Source: an uncultured Alphaproteobacteria bacterium (GTDB lineage: Bacteria > Pseudomonadota > Alphaproteobacteria > Caulobacterales > Caulobacteraceae). Taken from it: DNA of 5,889 nucleotides. Where the stretch lies: the NCBI GenBank assembly GCA_903933475.1, contig CAIZKE010000147.1, positions 1-5,889 on the forward strand. The letters run 5' to 3'. The position numbers and the translations under genes are program-made. The notes beneath the pieces are model-generated. The model saw only the letters and a program-made list of their open reading frames with translations, had not been told where the DNA came from and ran no database searches. Below are positions 1 to 4,779 of this stretch, piece by piece (position 1 is the first letter of the stretch; every line of letters begins with the position of its first letter).

Positions 1-234
1 CGCGATCCGCCGACCCTGATGCTGCACGGTGACGCCGACCGGGGCGTGCCCCCGGCACAGTCCGAGGCCATGAAATCAGCGCTCGACAAGGTCGGGGTCG
101 AGAACAGGCTGACGATGTTCGCCGGCGCCGACCACGACTTCTACGTCAAGGGCGACCCAGCCAAGACCGACGCCTACGCCACCGAGGCCATGAACGCGAT
201 GGTCGCCTGGTTCGAAGGCCACCTCAGGCGGTAG
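1..234 (+). CDS. alpha/beta hydrolase (dienelactone hydrolase / esterase type), C-terminal fragment
   Basis: The reading frame is open from base 1 to a TAG at 232-234, so the gene starts upstream of the window and only the last 77 residues are visible. They carry the end of an alpha/beta-hydrolase fold: a beta strand LMLHGDADRGVP, in which the second Asp (visible residue 13) sits where the catalytic acid is expected, and then AGADHDF, whose His (residue 45) is the expected catalytic base. A final amphipathic helix ending AWFEGHLRR is typical of the dienelactone hydrolase / prolyl-oligopeptidase-like esterase group. The nucleophile elbow is outside the window, so the substrate and exact subfamily cannot be told. 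The gene converges on the DUF2855 gene with only 15 nt between the two stops, and no obvious hairpin terminator lies there. A 19-bp stretch near its 3' end recurs at 251-269. Confidence 0.8.
   Translation, partial: RDPPTLMLHGDADRGVPPAQSEAMKSALDKVGVENRLTMFAGADHDFYVKGDPAKTDAYATEAMNAMVAWFEGHLRR
175..193 (+). repeat. 19-bp direct repeat, copy 1
   Basis: TACGCCACCGAGGCCATGA occurs here inside the hydrolase fragment (coding for part of AYATEAMN) and again, without mismatch, at 251-269. The flanks do not match on either side. Confidence 0.8.
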
Positions 235-249
235 GTCGGCCGCCGCGCG

Positions 250-1329
250 TTACGCCACCGAGGCCATGATCGCCGCGTTCGGCGCAATCCTGTTTTCCAC
301 GAGGCCGCACCAGGCGGCGATGACCGCATCCGATCCGCGCTCGTGCCGGATACCCAGGCTGCCCTTCAGTTCCAGGGCCATGCGCGCGGACTCCGCCTGG
401 GCGCGGCGCATGATCTCACCCGGGCCCCAGTCGACGTCGCGCTTGGCGAACTGGGCCGGCGCGAAGAAGAAGGCGTGGGGCGTGGCTGAAGTCTCGGGCC
501 GATAGCGGCCGGCGCCCCAATGGGTGGCACCAACGGCGCAGCTGAGCTTGAGCTGGTCGCCGAAATGCGCGTGGATGGCGCTCACGACCTCACCCGCGCC
601 GGACATGTCCACAAAGGCGGTCGGGACCGAGGGGTCCAGGGCGCCGATGGCGTCGTAGGTGACGACCTCATCGCAGGTCCCCAGGCCCGTGACGAAGCCG
701 ACATTCCCCGGAGAGGTCAGGCCGACGACGCGGGGGCGACCGTCGCCATGCCGGGAAAGCAGGTTCGCCAGGCCCAGGCCGGTCTTGGACGAGGCGCTGC
801 CAACCAGCACCTGCCGGGCACCGAAGACGGCGTTGTCCACCAGGTAGTCGTAGAGAACGTAGGAGGTCGAGAAGAGCGGAAAGAGCAGGCAGCGCTCGTC
901 TTCCATGGCGGTCAGGGCGGGCGGATCGCCACCGGTGCGCTGATAGGTGTTGTAGATCGCCGGCAGGTCTGCGCGATGCGCGGCACCATCGGAAAAGCTT
1001 CGGTCCGTCGCCCCGGCGGGCCGCATCACGACGTGGCTGGCCATGGGCAGGAAGCCCCAGATTCGCTCGCCCACGGCGACCTCCGGAGCGCGGGAGGCGA
1101 CGACGTCGGCGAACCCCCAGACGGGGACGATCCCCCAGGGTTCCGCGGCGGGGAAGAACCTCCAGTAGCCGATCATGTCGCCGGAGAGGGCGTAGCTGAC
1201 GTTGTTCGCCGTCATGGCGAACTTGTCGATGGCCACGAGGATCTCGCCCTCCGCCAGCTCCGGCGTCTCCAGGGAAACTGTTCGCGTTTCGGAGAAGGCC
1301 GAGCGACGCACCTGAACCTGGGTGATCAT
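250..1329 (-). CDS. DUF2855 family protein (MDR-like, probable oxidoreductase fold)
   Basis: This 359-residue protein has the character of DUF2855, a family without an assigned reaction. Residues 27-100 form a GroES-like N-terminal half with the stretches VAIDKFAMTANNVSYALSG (32-50) and WGIVPVWGFADVV (65-77). Residues 150-265 look like the Rossmann half of a medium-chain dehydrogenase/reductase: PLFSTSYVLYDYL, a glycine-containing loop VGSASSKTGLGLAN (176-189), and DMSGAGEVV (241-249). There is no cysteine/histidine cluster of the structural zinc site and no clear catalytic zinc ligand set, so a quinone-oxidoreductase-like, zinc-free enzyme is the best structural guess. It is the last gene of the operon. 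Its ATG overlaps the stop of the preceding membrane protein as ATGA, and AGGA lies about 9 nt upstream of the ATG, which supports this start and translational coupling. Family assignment is fairly sure; NAD(P)H use and substrate are inference. Confidence 0.85.
   Translation of the reverse strand: MITQVQVRRSAFSETRTVSLETPELAEGEILVAIDKFAMTANNVSYALSGDMIGYWRFFPAAEPWGIVPVWGFADVVASRAPEVAVGERIWGFLPMASHVVMRPAGATDRSFSDGAAHRADLPAIYNTYQRTGGDPPALTAMEDERCLLFPLFSTSYVLYDYLVDNAVFGARQVLVGSASSKTGLGLANLLSRHGDGRPRVVGLTSPGNVGFVTGLGTCDEVVTYDAIGALDPSVPTAFVDMSGAGEVVSAIHAHFGDQLKLSCAVGATHWGAGRYRPETSATPHAFFFAPAQFAKRDVDWGPGEIMRRAQAESARMALELKGSLGIRHERGSDAVIAAWCGLVENRIAPNAAIMASVA
251..269 (+). repeat. 19-bp direct repeat, copy 2
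   Basis: This is the second exact copy, 76 bp to the right of the first. Here it covers, on the opposite coding strand, the last six codons of the DUF2855 gene (IMASVA) and two bases of its TAA stop. The two copies are therefore read in opposite strands by two unrelated proteins. Confidence 0.8.
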
Positions 1330-1778
1330 TTTGTGAGTTCCTGTTGGGCGCGACGGTCGCGCAATGACAGCATGAAGAAGACGGTCCCCAGCACGACGAA
1401 GGCGGCGCTTCCGTAGTGCTCGGGCGGATGGTGGCCGCTGTGGGAGCCCTTCCCGAACCAGCCCGAATACGCGCCAAGCGCCTGCATGAGGATCGTAAGC
1501 AGCAACACCAAGGGCACAAGCGTGCGGTATCGCAGGGCGATGATCAGGATGAGGATCCCGAACGGGATCTGCATGGCCCCGTACCAGGCGAAGATCGCGA
1601 TGATGGCCTCTGCGCGGGTCGAAAGGTCGACGCCGCCGATGACGCCGGCGCCGCCGTCGGGAAGGAAGTAGTGGATCAACCCCGGCACGATGGTCGTCAC
1701 GGAGGACAGGGCCAGGAACCCCGCGGAGATGGGGGCCCCGCGGTATTCGGAATTGGTGCTGGGGGGGAGCAGGGTCAT
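1326..1778 (-). CDS. small four-helix integral membrane protein, function unknown
   Basis: I do not recognise a named family for this 150-residue protein. Four hydrophobic segments are visible at about residues 16-38, 56-81, 84-104 and 122-138, with a polar N-terminal tail and a charged C-terminus (RDRRAQQELTK) that is probably cytoplasmic. The loop between helices 3 and 4, GKGSHSGHHPPEHYG (109-123), holds four histidines and would face the periplasm if the C-terminus is inside. The general look recalls small DoxX/DUF4345-type membrane proteins, but I would not assign it to either. The gene lies 13 nt after the dehalogenase stop, with a GAGG ribosome binding site 8 nt before its ATG inside that gap, and its TGA overlaps the DUF2855 start. 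It is therefore very likely an operon member. A role in substrate, product or halide movement is only a guess from context. Confidence 0.75.
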   Translation of the reverse strand: MTLLPPSTNSEYRGAPISAGFLALSSVTTIVPGLIHYFLPDGGAGVIGGVDLSTRAEAIIAIFAWYGAMQIPFGILILIIALRYRTLVPLVLLLTILMQALGAYSGWFGKGSHSGHHPPEHYGSAAFVVLGTVFFMLSLRDRRAQQELTK

Positions 1779-1791
1779 GGAAGCCGCCTCG

Positions 1792-2691
1792 TCACTTCAC
1801 GTCGAGGAACGGAAGGATATGGGCGAGCAGTTCCTCCGGCGCATCCTCCTGGATGAAGTGGTTGGCCGTGGGAATGTTTTGGTGCTTCTGGCCGGCCGCG
1901 CCGGGAATGTACGCCTGCGCCCGCTTGTCCCATCCCCGGGCGACCGGATCGAGATCACCGAAGAGGGTCAGGAAGGGACGGTCGAAGGCCGCCAGCTTCG
2001 CCCAGGCCTCCCGGTTCAGCGGGGCGCCCGGATTGTCCGTCTGCACGGCGATCAGGAGCGGGAACTGGATGATCCCGGCTTCGTATTCCGATGACGGGAA
2101 GGGTGCCCGGTAGGCGGCCAGCTCCCCTTCGGTCAGCTTGCGCTGCATGCCGCCCTCGAGCATCTGCCAGGGAAACACGGTCGCCGCGCGCATCATGTCG
2201 ACCCACATCTTCATGAAGTCGCTTTCGCCCTCCCCCAGGGGCAGGCCGGTATTGGCGGCGATCACCCGGGCGAAGCGTTCGGGGTGCTGGGCCGCCAGGT
2301 AGATGCCGATGGTGCCGCCCCAGTCCTGGCAGAAGAGGGTGATGTCCGTCAGGTCCATCTGGGTGAGCCACTTGCCCATCCAGTCGTAGTGCCGGGCCAG
2401 GGTGTAGTCGCTCTTCGCCGCGGGCTTGTCCGACCGCCCGCAGCCCACGAGGTCGACGGCGATCACCCGCCGACCCGTCGCCAGCAGTCCGGGGATCATG
2501 TGCCTGTAGAGGTAGGCCCAGGTCGGATTACCGTGGATCAACAGGATCGGGGGCGCGTCGCGCGGGCCTTCATCGATGCAGTGAATGCGGATGTCGGTCC
2601 CGTCCTCGTCCCGGACGGTCATGTATTGGGGCGGCCAGGGGAAGTCTGGCAGGTTCGCGAACTGAGCTTCGGGCGTACGCAGGATTTTCAT
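1792..2691 (-). CDS. dhmA: haloalkane dehalogenase
   Basis: This 299-residue cytoplasmic alpha/beta hydrolase should hydrolyse a carbon-halogen bond to give an alcohol, halide and proton. The sequence shows the oxyanion motif HGNPTW (53-58), the strand DLVGCGRSDKP (80-90), the nucleophile elbow CQDWGG with Asp123 and the halide-binding Trp124, the acid in FGDLDP (Asp248 by alignment with Asp260 of DhlA) and the base in ANHFIQE (His278). Trp163 in the cap aligns by eye with the second halide-binding Trp of DhlA. The N-terminus LRTPEAQF, the cap motif APFPSSEYEAG and the length (DhlA has 310) fit the type 1 / DhmA group. The unusual point is Asn55, where DhlA has Glu56; see findings. The start is supported by the LRTP motif right after Met, although no strong Shine-Dalgarno is visible in the 45-nt gap to the upstream gene. 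The symbol follows the Caulobacter-type enzyme; other alpha/beta hydrolases such as epoxide hydrolases are less likely. Activity and halide preference are not proven by sequence. Confidence 0.88.
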   Translation of the reverse strand: MKILRTPEAQFANLPDFPWPPQYMTVRDEDGTDIRIHCIDEGPRDAPPILLIHGNPTWAYLYRHMIPGLLATGRRVIAVDLVGCGRSDKPAAKSDYTLARHYDWMGKWLTQMDLTDITLFCQDWGGTIGIYLAAQHPERFARVIAANTGLPLGEGESDFMKMWVDMMRAATVFPWQMLEGGMQRKLTEGELAAYRAPFPSSEYEAGIIQFPLLIAVQTDNPGAPLNREAWAKLAAFDRPFLTLFGDLDPVARGWDKRAQAYIPGAAGQKHQNIPTANHFIQEDAPEELLAHILPFLDVK

Positions 2692-2736
2692 GGAAAGGCT
2701 CTGGTCTGGGGGTCAGGCGGTTGCGGGGGTGAGATG

Positions 2737-3381
2737 TCAGCGCGGCGCAGCGGACAGCAGGAGGGCGATCTGCGCCATTGCGGCGACGAGGGCGAATGAC
2801 AGGCCAACCCAGATCCTTGGACCGGCAAGGGTCATGATCATCGGACGGGTCGGGAAGTTGAACGTCTGCGGCATGGCGGCGAACTTGAACGCATGGGCGC
2901 CGCTGAAACGCGGGTTGCAGACCAGATGTGCAAGGTCCCGCCGGCTCCGATAGCGGATGTAGCCCATCATCGACCACTCCGGGACCTCCTTGAGCCCCCA
3001 GGTGTCGACCATGCCGCCGATCCGGCGCGCGGCCAGGGCCGGATGTCCGCCCCGGGCGAACAGGGCGGGCATGAACATGCGCGTATAGCCGGCCATGACC
3101 TGGCGCACCGGCCGCATCTCTCCGCTCACGGGATCCGCGACGTCAGTCTCTGACAGGCGAATGACGTTAAGCATGAAGAACTCGCGACCGTCGTCCTCCT
3201 CAAGGAAGCGCCGGATGACAGGCATTTCGTCCTGGTCACCGTGCCCGACATTGCTGGCCAGCATTTGCGCCATGAGGCTCTCGATCTCGGCCTTTGAGAG
3301 CGGACCGCGCCAATTGACGTACCAGCCCAGGAAGGCTGCGTAGCCAAGCAGGGCGAGGCCCCAAACCCAGAAACTCGCCAT
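2737..3381 (-). CDS. membrane-anchored protein with an ABM/DUF1330-like core, function unknown
   Basis: This 214-residue protein has a hydrophobic segment at each end (about residues 3-22 and 189-210) and a soluble middle of about 165 residues. The middle resembles a ferredoxin-like dimeric alpha/beta barrel: a beta strand FFMLNVIRLSE (68-78), a helical stretch with AGYTRMFMPAL (97-107), a strand after GGMVDTWG (122-129), and WSMMGYIRYRSRRDLAHLV (136-154), which reads like the strand-helix end of an antibiotic-monooxygenase or DUF1330 domain. That resemblance is by eye and weak. The ATG at 3379-3381 is preceded by GGAGGG with a 7-nt gap, which fixes this start well. It is the first gene after the candidate operator and promoter, and the dehalogenase begins 45 nt downstream. 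I cannot assign a reaction. Topology would place the core on one membrane face, the same side for both ends. Confidence 0.72.
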   Translation of the reverse strand: MASFWVWGLALLGYAAFLGWYVNWRGPLSKAEIESLMAQMLASNVGHGDQDEMPVIRRFLEEDDGREFFMLNVIRLSETDVADPVSGEMRPVRQVMAGYTRMFMPALFARGGHPALAARRIGGMVDTWGLKEVPEWSMMGYIRYRSRRDLAHLVCNPRFSGAHAFKFAAMPQTFNFPTRPMIMTLAGPRIWVGLSFALVAAMAQIALLLSAAPR

Positions 3382-3388
3382 GGCCCGG

Positions 3389-3394
3389 CCCTCC
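3389..3394 (-). promoter_or_regulatory. strong ribosome binding site of the first operon gene
   Basis: On the minus strand this reads GGAGGG, followed by 7 nt and the ATG at 3381. It is the best Shine-Dalgarno in the dehalogenase operon and decides the start of the ABM-like membrane protein. Confidence 0.7.
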
Positions 3395-3431
3395 GCGTCA
3401 GATGTTTCGATCGATGCCAGCAGGGCCCCGA

Positions 3432-3474
3432 TTCGTCACATAAATTGACAGTCTTTATGCCACTATATGACGAA
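3432..3474. promoter_or_regulatory. candidate TetR operator with nested inverted repeats
   Basis: The outer arms TTCGTCACATA (3432-3442) and TATATGACGAA (3464-3474) are inverted repeats with 10 of 11 positions matching and 21 bp between them. Inside lies a second dyad, CATAAA (3439-3444) and TTTATG (3454-3459), around GACAGTC (3447-3453). A third, GTCA-N7-TGAC (3435-3449), is about the size of a typical TetR site. The patch is AT-rich in a GC-rich background and sits between the regulator and the first operon gene, overlapping the candidate -10 box. Binding by the adjacent TetR protein is inference; which dyad is the real site cannot be told by eye. Confidence 0.6.
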
Positions 3475-3488
3475 GCCGCATTTGGCAA
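3462..3488 (-). promoter_or_regulatory. candidate promoter of the dehalogenase operon
   Basis: On the minus strand TTGCCA (3483-3488) and TATAGT (3462-3467) resemble -35 and -10 boxes, with a 15-bp spacer that is shorter than usual. The -10 lies inside the inverted-repeat region, so a bound repressor would block it. Transcription would start near 3455 and leave a leader of about 70 nt before the first ATG. Alternative boxes are possible in this AT-rich patch. Confidence 0.4.
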
Positions 3489-3510
3489 CGGGCGCATTCG
3501 CCCCTTGCGA

Positions 3511-4152
3511 TCACCCGGCCAGCAGGCGGCTCACTGTTGCGATTATGGCCTGCCGGCTCTCGTCGACTGTCAGGCCCTGGGCGCGCCGCAACCGGAGCCA
3601 GCCCTCCATGGATGTCAGGAGTTCGATAGCTTGGGCCGCCTCGCGCTGCGCCTCGAGTTCCGGCAGGCATGCCCGGAGTTGGCGGCGCTGCTGTGTCGCG
3701 AACTGTGCCCTGGCGCGCTGGAGGGTTGGTGATGTGTGAAGTCGCGTTTCGCCCGAGAGGTAGTAGGCCGTGATCTGCTCGAACGTCGTCGCCCTGGCCG
3801 TGACCAGTTGCTCGATCCTCTGCGACAGTGTCCCTTCCCAGGTGGCCTGGGTCAGCAGCGGCTCCACGAGGAACCGGACCTGAGCGTTCATCGCCTCGAA
3901 CAGCGACTCCATGTCCTGGAAGTGCCGAAATACCGTCCGACCGCCGACGTTCGCGTACTGCGCCACGTCCTCAGATGTCGGGCTCAGGTTCCCCGCACGA
4001 ATGAGGTCGAGCAGGGCGACGACGATCTTCCCGCGGGTCACGCGGCTTCGCGCCATTCGCCCGTCCAGTTCCGGCGACGGAGCGCGCCGGACGCGGGGCG
4101 ATGGAGGCGGGGACGAGTCCGAGGTCATGGGATGCGGATACGGTCTATGCAT
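3511..4152 (-). CDS. TetR/AcrR family transcriptional regulator
   Basis: The 213-residue reading has a TetR-type DNA-binding domain at about residues 36-90: a first helix TRGKIVVALLDLIRAG, then TSEDVAQYANVGGRTVFRHF (59-78) as the helix-turn-helix with the family's aromatic-arginine-histidine-phenylalanine end, followed by DMESLFEAM. The rest is helical with no conserved sequence, as expected for a ligand-binding and dimerisation domain. The residues before about 33 are Pro/Ser/Arg-rich and unstructured, and none of Met1 (4152), Met9 (4128) or Met33 (4056) has a convincing ribosome binding site, so the true start is uncertain. It lies on the same strand as and just upstream of the dehalogenase operon, with a 129-nt gap holding the candidate operator. 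It is therefore most likely the operon's repressor; the ligand is unknown. The tRNA ends only 39 nt before Met1. Confidence 0.87.
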   Translation of the reverse strand: MHRPYPHPMTSDSSPPPSPRVRRAPSPELDGRMARSRVTRGKIVVALLDLIRAGNLSPTSEDVAQYANVGGRTVFRHFQDMESLFEAMNAQVRFLVEPLLTQATWEGTLSQRIEQLVTARATTFEQITAYYLSGETRLHTSPTLQRARAQFATQQRRQLRACLPELEAQREAAQAIELLTSMEGWLRLRRAQGLTVDESRQAIIATVSRLLAG

Positions 4153-4191
4153 TGGCCCGGCAAGTGGGACCCCAAGCGCGGCCTGCGTGCC

Positions 4192-4268
4192 TGGCGGCCC
4201 GGGAGGGACTCGAACCCCCGACCTTCGCTTTAGGAAAGCGCTGCTCTATCCTGCTGAGCTACCGGGCC
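4192..4268 (-). tRNA. tRNA-Arg (anticodon CCT)
   Basis: The minus strand folds into a complete cloverleaf. The acceptor stem GGCCCGG pairs perfectly with CCGGGCC. The D stem is GCTC/GAGC. The anticodon stem GCGCT/AGCGA has a G-A mismatch at its first pair, and the loop TTCCTAA carries anticodon CCT at 4232-4234. The variable loop is 5 nt, and the T stem GGGGG/CCCTC surrounds TTCGAGT. The discriminator is G and the CCA end is encoded (4192-4194). CCT reads the AGG arginine codon, a rare codon in GC-rich alphaproteobacteria. I see no T-run terminator after the 3' end. The TetR gene follows on the same strand. Confidence 0.95.
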
Positions 4269-4280
4269 TGGCCGGGCGGA

Positions 4281-4309
4281 GCGATGCCACGGGGGCGGAT
4301 CGGTGCCAA
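4281..4309 (-). promoter_or_regulatory. possible promoter of the tRNA-Arg gene
   Basis: TTGGCA (4304-4309) is followed after exactly 17 bp by a poor -10, CATCGC (4281-4286), which ends 12 nt before the mature tRNA 5' end. Position and spacing are right, but the -10 match is weak. It is the only reasonable candidate in the 60 nt between the upstream gene and the tRNA. Confidence 0.3.
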
Positions 4310-4328
4310 GGGCCGAGTTCGGTTTCCG

Positions 4329-4775
4329 TCATTGGCAGGCGTAGTCCTCGGTCCCGCAGCGCGGGGCGTCGGTCTCGGAGGCCACCACGAAGAGTTGGCT
4401 GCGGGCAATGGCGGGGGTCGTCGGCGTCCCGTCGAAGAAACCCTCCAGCACCTGTCCCTTTTTCAGGTCATCCGGCTGGAACCAGAGCACGGGCCCCGGC
4501 ATGGGAACGGCACCGGGGAACCGGCACGGCGCGTCGAAGATGATCCGCGCGCCGGGACGCGCGTCGCCCCTGAAGGCCCTGAGCACCCGGCCCTCGATCA
4601 GGCAGGCCTCGGCCGAGGGCCGCAGCCGGACTTTCTGGACCTTGACCTGGAGGTGCAGGGCCGCCTCCCGCCGGGCCTGGAGGTAGGCCTGGGGCGGCAG
4701 GACGGCACTGGCGGGCCAGGCACCGACAAGGCCCACAACCAGCCCGCCAGCAGCTACGAAGCGGCGAAATTCCAT
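4329..4775 (-). CDS. small secreted four-cysteine protein, function unknown
   Basis: The frame is open from an ATG at 4862, but I take the ATG at 4773-4775, giving 148 residues. That start is followed by a clear signal peptide, MEFRRFVAAGGLVVGLVGAW with PASA just before a likely cleavage after residue 24. It has AGGGAG 9 nt upstream and avoids an 83-nt overlap with the symporter gene. The mature protein of about 124 residues has four cysteines (58, 84, 140, 147), consistent with two disulfides in the periplasm. The pattern EACLIEGRVLRAFRGDARPG, followed by strand ARIIFDAPC, looks like a small beta-barrel of the OB or netrin-like kind, but this is only an impression of the alternating strands. 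No family is recognised. The start lies 4 nt after the symporter stop, so translational coupling is likely. Any link to sugar uptake rests on position alone. Confidence 0.7.
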   Translation of the reverse strand: MEFRRFVAAGGLVVGLVGAWPASAVLPPQAYLQARREAALHLQVKVQKVRLRPSAEACLIEGRVLRAFRGDARPGARIIFDAPCRFPGAVPMPGPVLWFQPDDLKKGQVLEGFFDGTPTTPAIARSQLFVVASETDAPRCGTEDYACQ

Positions 4776-4779
4776 CCGG

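Noticed and set aside
520..1416. A long plus-strand open frame of 298 codons.
   Set aside because: It lies antisense to the DUF2855 gene and its upstream neighbour, has low-complexity Gly/Arg/Asp-rich content with no recognisable motif, and is a usual shadow at high GC.
668..1519. A minus-strand open frame of 283 codons overlapping DUF2855 in another frame.
   Set aside because: Its composition is dominated by Arg and Pro runs typical of an out-of-frame reading; the real frame has clear family motifs and operon-type start overlap.
2284..2799. A plus-strand open frame of 171 codons across the start of the dehalogenase gene.
   Set aside because: It is antisense to strongly supported catalytic motifs and has no motif of its own.
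3445..3450. A perfect TTGACA on the plus strand in the operator region, suggesting a plus-strand promoter.
   Set aside because: No acceptable -10 lies 16-18 bp downstream and there is no plus-strand gene to serve; it is better explained as part of the inner dyad.
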